DNA of 58,622 nucleotides from positions 1-58,622 of the forward strand of contig JAEXYH010000073.1 of the NCBI GenBank assembly GCA_023451735.1. Direction: 5' to 3'. The DNA comes from Pseudomonadota bacterium (GTDB lineage Bacteria > Pseudomonadota > Alphaproteobacteria > Rhizobiales > Rhizobiaceae). The translations under genes and the position numbers were made by a program. How positions within the stretch are numbered: the first letter of the stretch is position 1; every line of letters begins with the position of its first letter. Positions 1 through 8,617 of this stretch are shown in pieces. The notes beneath the pieces are model-generated. The model ran no database searches. It was not told where the DNA came from and saw only the letters and a program-made list of their open reading frames with translations.

Positions 1-1912
1 TGTTGGCAAACGGCAGCGGTGTAGCCGAAACAAGTGAAGCATGGTTGAGGATCTGTCCCTTTGAGCCGAACCAGCGGCGCATGGTGAGATAACTCGGCAA
101 CACGTCGTTCGACATCGTATCTGAAAGCTTCGGCTGGTCGATCAGTTCCTGCAGGTCGCGGCGAACCACCATGGTCACCATGTCCTGCACCTGTTCGGGC
201 GGCGCCTTGCGCCAGCTCGGTCCGTCCGAATCCGCCTCAAGCTGGAACCAGAAAAAGCCATAGGGCGGCAGCGTCAGCAGATAGGTAAGCTGGCCGATCG
301 GGGGGAAGGGTGACATGCCGGTCAGTTCGATCGGCACGGATCCTTCGAACTTGGAAAGATCCAGTTCCACCGCTTGTGGCAGGCGGGAGAGATTGGCGAC
401 ACACAGGATCGTTTCGCCGTCATGTTCGCGCAGATAAGCCATTATCTTGCGGTTGCCGGGCGTCAGGAATTTGAGCGAGCCGCGCCCGAAGGCGGGGTGG
501 CGGTTGCGCAATGCCAGCATGCGGCGGGTCCAGTTGAGCAACGAATGTGCGTCCGCGCCCTGCGCTTCGACATTCACCGCCTCGTAGCCATAGAGCGGGT
601 CCATCACCGGCGGCAGGACAAGCCTAGCGGGGTCGCCCTTGGAAAATCCGCCATTGCGGTCGGGAGACCATTGCATCGGGGTCCGTACCCCGTCCCGGTC
701 GCCGAGATAGATATTGTCGCCCATGCCGATCTCGTCGCCGTAATAAAGAACCGGTGTACCGGGCATGGACAAAAGCAGCGCATTCATCAGTTCGATCCGC
801 CGCCGGTCACGCTCCATAAGCGGCGCAAGGCGCCGACGAATGCCGAGATTGATGCGTGCCCGACGGTCTGCGGCATAGGTGTTCCACAGATAGTCGCGCT
901 CCTCGTCGGTCACCATTTCGAGCGTCAGTTCGTCATGGTTGCGGAGAAAAATCGCCCATTGGCAGTTTTCCGGGATTTCCGGTGTCTGGCGCATTATGTC
1001 GGTGATCGGGAACCGGTCTTCCTTGGCGATCGCCATGTACATGCGCGGCATCAGCGGGAAATGGAACGCCATGTTGCATTCGTCGCCATCGCCAAAGTAT
1101 TCGCGCGTATCCTCCGGCCACTGGTTTGCTTCGGCGAGCAGCATCTTGCCCGGATGGCTTTCGTCCAGCGCGGCGCGGATCTGCTTCAGGATGTCATGCG
1201 TCTCGGGCAGGTTCTCGTTGTTGGTTCCCTCGCGCTCGATCAGATAGGGAATGGCGTCGAGCCGGAAACCGTCGATCCCGGTATCGGCCCAGAAACGCAT
1301 GACCTTCAGCAATTCCTCCAGCACCTGCGGGTTGTCGAAGTTGAGATCCGGCTGGTGGGAATAGAAGCGATGCCAGTAATAGGCGCCGGCGACCGGGTCC
1401 CACGTCCAGTTCGACTTTTCCGTATCGAGGAAAATGATCCGGGTTTCAGGAAACTTCTGGTCGGTATCGGACCAGACGTAGAAATCCCGCTCCGGCGACC
1501 CGGCAGGAGAATTGCGGGCACGCTGAAACCACGGATGCTGGTCGGAGGTATGGTTGATCACGAGCTCGATGATAACCCGGATCCCGCGCTCGTGCGCTGC
1601 ATCGACGAAGGCGCGAAAATCCTCCATCGTGCCGTAATCCGGGCTGACATTGCCATAATCGGCAATATCATAACCATCATCGCGCCTGGGGGAAGGGAAG
1701 AAGGGTAAGAGCCAGATCGCGTTGGCGCCGAGCGACGCGATGTGGTCGAGCTTCTCGTGCAGCCCTTTAAAGTCGCCGATCCCATCGCCGTTGCTGTCAT
1801 GGAAAGATTTCACATGCAGCTGGTAGATGATCGCATCCTTGTACCACAATGGATCGTCACCCTGTGACTGCTGGCCCATCGCATCTGTCAGGCTGTTCGT
1901 CATGAAATCCAC
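1..1912 (-). CDS. treS: Trehalose synthase (maltose alpha-D-glucosyltransferase), C-terminus outside the window
   Basis: Interconverts maltose and trehalose in the cytoplasm and feeds the maltose-1-phosphate (GlgE) route to alpha-glucan. The visible 637 codons open with the GH13 start WYKDAIIYQLHVKSFHD and include the nucleophile region GFRLDAIPYL (Asp near residue 219), the acid region LLAEANQWPED, and NHDELT. I chose a GTG start at 1912 because a GGGAGG lies 8 bases upstream; the in-frame ATG at 1903 has poorer spacing. The gene starts 14 bases after the glgE stop, so the two are very likely co-transcribed. The stop lies beyond position 1, so a C-terminal maltokinase fusion, common in this family, cannot be judged. 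Confidence 0.93.
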   Translation of the reverse strand, partial: MDFMTNSLTDAMGQQSQGDDPLWYKDAIIYQLHVKSFHDSNGDGIGDFKGLHEKLDHIASLGANAIWLLPFFPSPRRDDGYDIADYGNVSPDYGTMEDFRAFVDAAHERGIRVIIELVINHTSDQHPWFQRARNSPAGSPERDFYVWSDTDQKFPETRIIFLDTEKSNWTWDPVAGAYYWHRFYSHQPDLNFDNPQVLEELLKVMRFWADTGIDGFRLDAIPYLIEREGTNNENLPETHDILKQIRAALDESHPGKMLLAEANQWPEDTREYFGDGDECNMAFHFPLMPRMYMAIAKEDRFPITDIMRQTPEIPENCQWAIFLRNHDELTLEMVTDEERDYLWNTYAADRRARINLGIRRRLAPLMERDRRRIELMNALLLSMPGTPVLYYGDEIGMGDNIYLGDRDGVRTPMQWSPDRNGGFSKGDPARLVLPPVMDPLYGYEAVNVEAQGADAHSLLNWTRRMLALRNRHPAFGRGSLKFLTPGNRKIMAYLREHDGETILCVANLSRLPQAVELDLSKFEGSVPIELTGMSPFPPIGQLTYLLTLPPYGFFWFQLEADSDGPSWRKAPPEQVQDMVTMVVRRDLQELIDQPKLSDTMSNDVLPSYLTMRRWFGSKGQILNHASLVSATPLPFAN

Positions 1913-1926
1913 GGCGCATTCCTCCC

Positions 1927-4900
1927 TTATCTGACGCGCCAGATGGCGAACGGCAGGTCTGCCTGCGGGTCGAGCCGAAGGCGCTGTATCTTTCCTGTCC
2001 AGGTGAACCGGTTACCAGCGATCAGGTCTTCAAGCTGAAGTGCCCCGTGGTCAGGAAGGTTCCACGACCACAGCGGAATTTCGACATCCGCTTCATGCGC
2101 GTTGTACGGATCGAGATTGACAGCAATCAGCAGTACGTTCTCGCGCCCCGCACTCGCCTTTTCGAAGAACATGATGTTCTCGTTCCAGGCTGTCAGAAGC
2201 TGCAGGCCAAGATGTGAATGTAGCGCCGGGTTCTCGCGGCGGATGCGGTTCAGGAGCGCAATCTCGCCCTTGATATTGCCGGGCCGGTCATGATCCCAGG
2301 CGCGGATCTCGTACTTTTCCGAATCTGCATATTCCTTGCGCTTGGCATCCGGCCGGCCCTCGCAAAGCTCGAACCCGTTATAGACGCCCCAGAGACCCGA
2401 CAGCGTGGCGGCAAGCGCTGCCCGGATCAGATAGGCCGGGCGCGGCGCGTTCTGCAGGAAATCCGGGTTGATGTCGTGCGTGTTGACGAAGAAATGCGGC
2501 CGGAAGAACTCCTTCGGCTCTTCGGTGGTAATCTCGCGCATATACTGCTCGAGTTCCCATTTGGCATTGCGCCAGGTGAAATAGGTATAGGACTGTGAGA
2601 AGCCGACCTTGGCCAGCCGGTACATCACCTTTGGTTTGGTAAAGGCTTCCGAAAGGAACACGACATCCGGGTGGCGCGAGCGGATATCAGCAATCATCCA
2701 TTCCCAGAAAGGAAACGGCTTGGTGTGCGGGTTGTCGACGCGGAAGAGTTTTACGCCGTTATCGACCCATTTCTGCACCACGTCGCGCAGCTCGATCCAC
2801 AGCGACGGAACCGCTTCCTTCGCGTAGAAGTCGACATTGACGATGTCCTCGTATTTCTTCGGCGGGTTTTCAGCATATCGGATTGTCCCGTCCGGCCGCC
2901 AGTCGAACCAGCCGGGATGCGATTTCAGCCACGGATGGTCGGGTGACGCCTGGATGGCGAGGTCGAGCGCGATCTCCAGCCCGTGATCGCCAGCGGCATC
3001 CACCAGCCGTCGAAAGTCCTCGAACGTGCCGAGCTCGGGATGGATTTCATCATGCCCGCCATCCGGTGAGCCGATCGCGTAAGGGCTGCCCGGATCATCC
3101 GGGCCGGGCGTAAGCGTATTGTTCTTGCCCTTGCGGTTGGTGCTGCCAATCGGGTGGATCGGCGGGAAATAAAGTACGTCGAACCCCATTTCGCGAATGG
3201 CGGGAAGCCGCCCGATCACATCGTCGAACGTCCCGTGCCGGTTCGGATCGCCGCTCTGCGAGCGCGGAAAGATCTGGTACCAGCTGGCAAAACTTGCTGC
3301 CGTCCGCTCGGCATCGACAGGGATGACCTGCGAGCGGACACGGTGCGGCCGGCGGTCAGCCTTCGCCATCAGCTCGGCTGTTTCCGGCAGAAGCAGGGTT
3401 TGCGTCCGCTGCTTGTCCTGTTCGGCCGTCAGCCGATCAAACAGTTTTTGCAGCTGGAGCTTCAAAACGTCCGAAGCGTGATCAAGCGCATCAAGCACCA
3501 GATTGATGCCTTCCTGGATCTCCAGCCTCAGGTCGAGCCCGGCTTCATGCTTCTTGGTGAACTCGTAGCGAAAGATCTGGAACGGGTTCTTCCAGCCCTC
3601 GACGGCAAACTCGTGCCGGCCCATGCGCTTCAGCGGAAACTCCGCGTGCCAGCGGTCATTGAGGACGAGTTGCATCGGCATTTCCTGCCACTCCTCGTCA
3701 TCGGCGCAACGGTAGAGCAGGGCAGCAGAGAGCGGATCGTGCCCGTCGCCAAAGATATCTGCCTCCACCTTCAACACCTCGCCGACGACGCGCTTCACAA
3801 CGAAGCGTCCTTCATCAACGGCAGGCGTAATCTTCTCGATTGCCAGACGCGGCGTGGCCGCGGCCTCCTCGGCCTTGGGTACCGGCACGGCATCGACAAT
3901 CGGCTCGGAAACATAGCCTTCAAAGATGCGGATCTCGCCCGGCTTGAGCTTCAGCTTTGCGTCGAAAATCTCCGTTTCATCCTCCGGTGCCACAAGCGGC
4001 AGGAAGGGAGAGGCGGCCTCGCGCAACACATTGAACGGCGCCGCCGCAGTCTTGCGCAGGTCCCGGTTCAGGAGCACCACCCGCATCTTCTCCGAAGCGC
4101 GGCTGTCTTCCTCATCCGTCTGGAAAAGCCCGACCACCGGCCCCTGGCTGGCGGAAACAAGCTTGAGTGGTCGGCGACCAAAGCCTGCAGCGGTCTTGTT
4201 GGTCGCGCCGTTGATCTCGCGGATTTCGGCGGAAAGATCGTAGGAACTCTGATCCCTCAGACCGCGCAAGCCAGAACCGTCGCCATGAAGCGGGTCGAGT
4301 GGCAGCGATACGCCATATTCGAAACCCATCGGGATCATCAGGCCGCTGGTGAAGGTCGAGGCAAGTTTTAGCGCCCGCACCGCTTTGCGTTTCAGCACCT
4401 CGCAGCCATCCGTGCCATGCGCGATGCGCTTGCCGAATGGCGCTTCGGGAAAGGCGATCTGATAACCGAGATCCCGCTGAATCTGGTATTCGTCCATGAT
4501 CCAGCGCTCTTCCATATCCCACCAGGCGAGCGAGGAAAAACTGCCGTCGAACCCGCTACCGGCAAGTGCCTTGCGATCGGCAAAGGCGCTGCCCGGCGTC
4601 CATGCGACGAAGGCCGTATCCGGTTTGTTTCGGCGCGTATGGGCGATCAGGTGATGCCACGCTTCGGGGGCAACGCGACCGATTCCGATGCAGCGAAAGC
4701 CGGCAACGCCGATCCCTGCCAATGACACGAGCCGCTCGCGCCAGCCCTCGATATGTCGAGCCTCCGCCAGAAAATCGATATGCCGAGCACCCACCTGCTG
4801 CGGCTTCAGCCGCGGATCGGCGGCAACAGGCAGAGCGTGCTCACGGTCAACCGCGATCTGGTCTATGACCAGGTCGAGCATTACCTTCAAGTCATGCTCC

Positions 4901-5181
4901 CGTGCCGCCGAAACCAGCGCAGCGACAGCCTCCGCAGGATCGACGCCAAGGCCGAGCGCCGGGTCCACCCGTTCGAAATTCTGACTTGTGAATATGCTCG
5001 CACCATAGCCGCGTTCATAAAGCGGACCGGAGAGAACAGTGTCGAAACCGAGGTTGCGGGCGTGGGCAAACGTCTCCCGCCAGGCCTCCAAGCCGCGCAA
5101 GACCAGCGGATGCACGTAGTAAATCTGCGGCGGCAGGTCGGTGAGCGAAATGCGGGATGCAAATTGCGGGCGCGTGTTCAT
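1927..5181 (-). CDS. glgE: Alpha-1,4-glucan:maltose-1-phosphate maltosyltransferase, with extra N-terminal GH13-like domain
   Basis: Transfers maltosyl units from maltose-1-phosphate to alpha-1,4-glucan. With the start at 5181 the protein has 1084 residues, against about 700 for classical GlgE. Residues about 445-620 form the DUF3416 N and helical S regions. Residues about 630-1000 are the catalytic GH13 barrel, with nucleophile Asp816 (FRVDNPHTKP), acid Glu845 (FLSEAFTKP) and Asp903 (NTHD). Residues about 10-440 look like a second GH13 barrel that has lost its catalytic acids: GFRCIG stands where GFRxD is expected, and Trp194 in FVAW stands where the acid Glu is expected. The frame stays open to an ATG at 5346, but the 55 extra residues look non-conserved, and a purine-rich AAGGCAAGG precedes 5181. 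treS follows in the same direction. Confidence 0.93.
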   Translation of the reverse strand: MNTRPQFASRISLTDLPPQIYYVHPLVLRGLEAWRETFAHARNLGFDTVLSGPLYERGYGASIFTSQNFERVDPALGLGVDPAEAVAALVSAAREHDLKVMLDLVIDQIAVDREHALPVAADPRLKPQQVGARHIDFLAEARHIEGWRERLVSLAGIGVAGFRCIGIGRVAPEAWHHLIAHTRRNKPDTAFVAWTPGSAFADRKALAGSGFDGSFSSLAWWDMEERWIMDEYQIQRDLGYQIAFPEAPFGKRIAHGTDGCEVLKRKAVRALKLASTFTSGLMIPMGFEYGVSLPLDPLHGDGSGLRGLRDQSSYDLSAEIREINGATNKTAAGFGRRPLKLVSASQGPVVGLFQTDEEDSRASEKMRVVLLNRDLRKTAAAPFNVLREAASPFLPLVAPEDETEIFDAKLKLKPGEIRIFEGYVSEPIVDAVPVPKAEEAAATPRLAIEKITPAVDEGRFVVKRVVGEVLKVEADIFGDGHDPLSAALLYRCADDEEWQEMPMQLVLNDRWHAEFPLKRMGRHEFAVEGWKNPFQIFRYEFTKKHEAGLDLRLEIQEGINLVLDALDHASDVLKLQLQKLFDRLTAEQDKQRTQTLLLPETAELMAKADRRPHRVRSQVIPVDAERTAASFASWYQIFPRSQSGDPNRHGTFDDVIGRLPAIREMGFDVLYFPPIHPIGSTNRKGKNNTLTPGPDDPGSPYAIGSPDGGHDEIHPELGTFEDFRRLVDAAGDHGLEIALDLAIQASPDHPWLKSHPGWFDWRPDGTIRYAENPPKKYEDIVNVDFYAKEAVPSLWIELRDVVQKWVDNGVKLFRVDNPHTKPFPFWEWMIADIRSRHPDVVFLSEAFTKPKVMYRLAKVGFSQSYTYFTWRNAKWELEQYMREITTEEPKEFFRPHFFVNTHDINPDFLQNAPRPAYLIRAALAATLSGLWGVYNGFELCEGRPDAKRKEYADSEKYEIRAWDHDRPGNIKGEIALLNRIRRENPALHSHLGLQLLTAWNENIMFFEKASAGRENVLLIAVNLDPYNAHEADVEIPLWSWNLPDHGALQLEDLIAGNRFTWTGKIQRLRLDPQADLPFAIWRVR

Positions 5182-5412
5182 CGGTCTTGCCTTGCCTTGA
5201 GCGTTGGAGCAGTCGATTTTGAGCCACGAGGACCGTGGACTAACTGCGTTGTGGCTGGGCTGGTTCCGATAAAATTGTCGCCATCGAGCCGCGATTACGG
5301 CGTCCGACATGCTCTTGAGGCCGAAATCATTGATGCGAAATGGCAATCAACGCTAGCTTGCCCTGCTCTTTCCTGATCGATCAGCCTGTCGTCGGGGCAA
5401 GATCAATGTCGC

Positions 5413-5697
5413 TTACTGTTTCGGCTCCCGTCCGAAATCCTTGCGCAATTCGTCCTTCGCCTTTTCCAGCACCGCCCGGCGAGATGTAGAAAGCTGGTCG
5501 CCGGCGCGGTTGATGTAGAAATTCAGCATCGACATCGCCGACTGGAAAGGTGTGGACTTGCGCCGGTGGCTTGCTTGAGCTGAGCGTTTGAGCGAGTCGG
5601 CGATCTTCTTCGCGCTACGTTGTTTGAACACGTCCTTTTCGAGGCTCATCGCATCGCTGTGTTCGGTCACATCCTGCGACCATTTTTTCGTAGGCAT
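5413..5697 (-). CDS. DUF3175 family protein
   Basis: This 94-residue, basic, soluble protein of unknown function matches my recollection of the DUF3175 pattern: KWSQDVTEHSDAMSLE near the N-terminus, then IADSLKRSAQ, and a C-terminal SAMSMLNFYINRAG followed by a charged helix ending DELRKDFGRE. The start at 5697 is chosen because GGAG stands about 8 bases upstream and the conserved region begins at once; the frame stays open further upstream. It is divergent from the oxidoreductase gene at 5820. No catalytic motif, signal peptide or membrane segment is visible. Confidence 0.85.
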   Translation of the reverse strand: MPTKKWSQDVTEHSDAMSLEKDVFKQRSAKKIADSLKRSAQASHRRKSTPFQSAMSMLNFYINRAGDQLSTSRRAVLEKAKDELRKDFGREPKQ

Positions 5698-5819
5698 GGT
5701 TGAACTCCAAAAGCGTCTATTTGTCTTCCCCAACCACGCCCATCGCTCGAAGTTCCGGCTTCGCAAACGAGTTCGTTACGATTAAGTCTTCATCCGCAGG
5801 ATCTCTGGAGGAATACGAT

Positions 5820-6818
5820 ATGGCGAAAGTGCGGATGGCAATGATCGGTCTCGGCATGGCGGCGGGCCACCATGCCCGGGCTTTGCTCGATCTTGCCGAT
5901 CAGGTGGAATGCGTTGCGGCCTACAGCCCTACGGCGGCACGCCGCGAGGCTTTCTCTGCGCAATACCCGATCCCGGTCGTCGACAGCCTCGACGCGATCT
6001 TCGACGATCCGGGGATCGATGCGGTGTTGATCCTGACGCCTCCGAGCAGCCATTTCGAGCTTGTCGAACGTGCCGCAAAGGCGGGAAAGCACATTCTGCT
6101 GGAAAAGCCGCTCGACATCAGCCTCGAGCGGGCCGAAGCAATCGTGAATGCCACTGAAAAGGCCGATGTGAAACTGGGTGTCGTGCTGCAGAATCGCTTC
6201 CGCCCTGCAGCCCTCGCGCTTGATCTTCTGGTGGTCACCAGTCGTCTTGGTTCGCTGGTTGGCGCTTCCGCTTCCATCCGCAACTGGCGGCCGCAAAGCT
6301 ATTACGACGTTGAGGGCAGGGGAACGCGGGCGCGCGACGGCGGTGGGGTCTTGCTCACCCAGGCAATCCACACGATCGACCTGCTCCTGAGTTATGCCGG
6401 TATGCCGAAGGATGTCTCCTCATTCGTCCGCACCACGCCCGTTCACAGAATGGAGACCGAAGATCTTGTCGCCGCCTCCTTCTCATTCGAAAACGGCGCG
6501 ATCGGCACGCTGAATGCCACGACGTCAGCCTATCCCGGCCTGCCGGACCGGATCGAACTTATCGGCACCGAGGGCACGGCAACCCTCTCCGGCGACACGC
6601 TGGAAGCGGCCTTCATGGATGGTTCAGTGGCAAAGGTGGGAGGAGAGCAGTCAATCGGGACCGGCGCCGACCCGATGGCATTCGGTCATGAGATGCACCG
6701 CGCCCTGATCGGCAATTTCATCGGTTCGATCACCGGCCGAGAGACCTTGCGCATTACCGGCCACGATGCGCTGCAGGCGCATCGTTTCATCGAGAAGATA
6801 TTGGCCGCCAGCGGCTGA
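5820..6818 (+). CDS. Gfo/Idh/MocA family NAD(P)-dependent oxidoreductase
   Basis: This 332-residue soluble dehydrogenase probably acts on a sugar or cyclitol; the substrate cannot be told from sequence. The N-terminal Rossmann fold has IGLGMAAGHHARAL at residues 8-21, then LTPPSSHFELVERAAKAGKH and EKPLD, the family signature carrying the conserved Lys. The C-terminal half has the usual GGGVLLTQAIHTIDLLL with its catalytic-type His. The ATG at 5820 has an excellent TCTGGAGGA about 7 bases upstream; the open frame back to 5700 is not needed. It is a single gene between a divergent DUF3175 gene and a convergent brnA. Confidence 0.92.
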   Translation: MAKVRMAMIGLGMAAGHHARALLDLADQVECVAAYSPTAARREAFSAQYPIPVVDSLDAIFDDPGIDAVLILTPPSSHFELVERAAKAGKHILLEKPLDISLERAEAIVNATEKADVKLGVVLQNRFRPAALALDLLVVTSRLGSLVGASASIRNWRPQSYYDVEGRGTRARDGGGVLLTQAIHTIDLLLSYAGMPKDVSSFVRTTPVHRMETEDLVAASFSFENGAIGTLNATTSAYPGLPDRIELIGTEGTATLSGDTLEAAFMDGSVAKVGGEQSIGTGADPMAFGHEMHRALIGNFIGSITGRETLRITGHDALQAHRFIEKILAASG

Positions 6819-6823
6819 CCGGG

Positions 6824-7144
6824 TCAGAGCCCGGCCGCCTTGCGCAATTCTTCTGCCATGCGGCTTCGCCAGTCCTTGCCCAATGCCTTGAACCTGTCGA
6901 GCACGTCGGGATCGAGCCGCAGCGTCACCGCCACCTTCGGCGCCTCGATTTTCGGGCGACCACGGGCGGCAATCGCCTTTTCCATCTTTTCCGCAATCTC
7001 CGGAAAGACTTCGCGGAAGGGGCGCATACGCGCCAGTTCTTCATCTGTCAGCGGTGGATTGTCCGGGTCCTCCTCCGCAGCTTTTTGTATTAGTGCTTCT
7101 TCCTCATCGGTAAGCTCTCGGAAACGTGGTTCAGGCTTCGGCAT
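6824..7144 (-). CDS. brnA: BrnA-type antitoxin
   Basis: BrnA antitoxins bind BrnT and repress the operon through a C-terminal ribbon-helix-helix domain. The 106-residue product shows the family's C-terminal pattern: KVAVTLRLDPDVLDRFKALG followed by WRSRMAEELRKAAGL. The N-terminal half is acidic (LTDEEEALIQKAAEEDPDNPP), the usual toxin-binding part. The ATG at 7144 is preceded by AAAGGAGA at 5-6 bases; an in-frame GTG at 7159 overlaps the brnT stop but has no ribosome site. The gene looks intact although its toxin partner upstream is frameshifted. Confidence 0.9.
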   Translation of the reverse strand: MPKPEPRFRELTDEEEALIQKAAEEDPDNPPLTDEELARMRPFREVFPEIAEKMEKAIAARGRPKIEAPKVAVTLRLDPDVLDRFKALGKDWRSRMAEELRKAAGL

Positions 7145-7407
7145 ATCGTCTCCTTTCACTCCGGCTTGCGCGCCGGAAGCTGATGATCGAAATAGCCGCG
7201 TTCCCCCATCATCGAAAAAACGATCGTGGTCAGATCGTCACCTAGCGGTCCTATGGCAGTAAACCGGGCGCGACCATCCTTATCCGAATAACTGGGTTCG
7301 ATCAGCGCTTCCAGAAAATCGCATTCAGCAGCTACAACGGCGAAATCCAAACCGTGAAGCGCGATGTTTCTTTGTCGCTTTATCTCATCCCAAACAGATC
7401 TGACCAT
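7131..7407 (-). pseudogene. brnT: BrnT-type toxin, frameshifted near its C-terminus
   Basis: BrnT toxins are small RNase-like proteins that inhibit translation. The open frame 7156-7407 gives 83 residues with the family start VWDEIKRQRNIALHGLDFAVV and a middle ending DDLTTIVFSMMGERG. After that the product reads YFDHQLPARKPE, unlike any BrnT. Shifting one base at the CGCGGCT near 7190-7196 gives AISIISFRRASRSERRRYAEA and a stop at 7131-7133, which is the expected BrnT ending. A single extra G therefore seems to have truncated the toxin. The restored frame would overlap the brnA start by 14 bases, the usual tight coupling. A sequencing error could give the same picture. Confidence 0.8.
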
Positions 7408-7409
7408 TA

Positions 7410-7421
7410 TTCGTACACGAA
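7410..7421. promoter_or_regulatory. Candidate BrnA operator before brnT
   Basis: The inverted repeat TTCGT-AC-ACGAA lies 3 bases upstream of the brnT start codon. BrnA autorepresses its operon in the described systems, so a palindrome here is a reasonable operator. The arms are only five bases, so chance is possible. Confidence 0.3.
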
Positions 7422-7506
7422 AAATCGCCGCCCGACAACGAGCGACGATCCGACGAAACGACCAACGTTACAATCCCTTGATTATAGGGGCCTGCGACCG
7501 CAGCGG

Positions 7507-8607
7507 TCAGCAGATCACCGTCTGAGAAATCCGGATGCCAAAACCTTCCAGCCCGACATAGTGTCGTTCGCTGCGGGTCAGAAGCTTGATCGAGGTGACG
7601 CCTAGATCCTTCAGGATCTGCGCGCCAAGCCCGATCTCCAGCCACTCGCTTTCGCGCGCCTGCGCTTCCGCATGGGCCTCCTGGTCCTGGCGCATCTTGC
7701 GGCCATGTTCGGTCTGACCGACACCGACCGAGCCTTCGCGCAGGTAGATGATCACGCCGCGGCCTTCTTTCTCGATCATCTTCATATAGCGCTCGACCGA
7801 ACGTTCAGCGCCGAACACGTCCTGCGCCACGTTTTCCAGATGTAGCCGAACCGGAATCTCGACGCCGTCGCGGATGTCGCCGAAGATCACGGCGACATGC
7901 TGCATCGGATCCCACGGCAGTGAATAGGCATGCGCCCTGGCGCGGCCGACCGGGGTCGTGACTTCGAAGGATGACATCAGTTCGATCAGCGTTTCCTTGC
8001 GCTGCCGGTAGGCGATAAGGTCCGCAACGGAAACCTGCTTCAGCCCGTGCTCCACGGCGAAATCCGCCACCTGCTGACCGCGCATTACGGTGCCGTTATC
8101 GTTGACGAGTTCGGAAATCACGCCGATCGGCGGCAGGTTCGCGAGCTTGCAGAGATCGGTCGCCGCCTCCGTATGGCCTGACCGCATCAGCACGCCGCCC
8201 TCGCGTGAAATCAGCGGAAAGATATGGCCGGGACGAACGAAATCGGCCGCGCCGACATTCGGGTTTGCAAGGTTGCGCACTGTCAGCGTCCGGTCGTCTG
8301 CGGAAATGCCGGTCGTGGTGCCGTGCTTGAAATCGACGCTGACGGTGAAGGCGGTCGTATGCGCACTGTCGTTTTCGGCCACCATAGCGTTGAGGTTCAG
8401 CCGCTTGGCCTCCTCGCGCGGCATCGGCGCGCAAACGATGCCGGAGGTGTGGCGCACGATGAAGGCCATCTTTTCGGGCGTGCAATGCACGGCCGCGACG
8501 ATCAGGTCGCCCTCGTTCTCGCGGTCGTCGTCATCGGTAACGACAACGATCTCTCCGGCTTCGAAGGCGCGGATGGCTTCAACGACGGATTTCTGATCGT
8601 AGGCCAT
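7507..8607 (-). CDS. ribB: 3,4-dihydroxy-2-butanone-4-phosphate synthase with degenerate GTP cyclohydrolase II domain
   Basis: Makes 3,4-dihydroxy-2-butanone 4-phosphate from ribulose 5-phosphate for riboflavin synthesis. Residues 1-205 are the RibB domain: VVVTDDDDRENEGDLIVAA with the acidic metal-binding loop, HTSGIVCAPM, FVRPGHIFPL and GHTEAATDLCKLA. Residues 210-366 follow the RibA fold but lack the zinc cysteines: HLEN replaces HSEC and SVE replaces the CDC pair, so GTP cyclohydrolase II activity is unlikely. The ATG at 8607 has AGGA about 8 bases upstream. It lies 10 bases after aroC in the same direction, so the pair is probably one transcript. No other riboflavin gene is in view. Confidence 0.93.
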   Translation of the reverse strand: MAYDQKSVVEAIRAFEAGEIVVVTDDDDRENEGDLIVAAVHCTPEKMAFIVRHTSGIVCAPMPREEAKRLNLNAMVAENDSAHTTAFTVSVDFKHGTTTGISADDRTLTVRNLANPNVGAADFVRPGHIFPLISREGGVLMRSGHTEAATDLCKLANLPPIGVISELVNDNGTVMRGQQVADFAVEHGLKQVSVADLIAYRQRKETLIELMSSFEVTTPVGRARAHAYSLPWDPMQHVAVIFGDIRDGVEIPVRLHLENVAQDVFGAERSVERYMKMIEKEGRGVIIYLREGSVGVGQTEHGRKMRQDQEAHAEAQARESEWLEIGLGAQILKDLGVTSIKLLTRSERHYVGLEGFGIRISQTVIC

Positions 8608-8617
8608 GGGAAAATTC

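Noticed and set aside
374..1708. Long plus-strand frame of 444 codons
   Set aside because: It lies entirely opposite treS, whose GH13 motifs are clear; the product is Arg/His/Val-rich with no recognisable domain.
3154..4371. Long plus-strand frame of 405 codons opposite glgE
   Set aside because: Antisense shadow of a conserved gene in high-GC DNA; no domain and no ribosome site.
5182..5346. N-terminal extension of GlgE to the ATG at 5346
   Set aside because: The 55 residues look non-conserved and the conserved region starts right after 5181.
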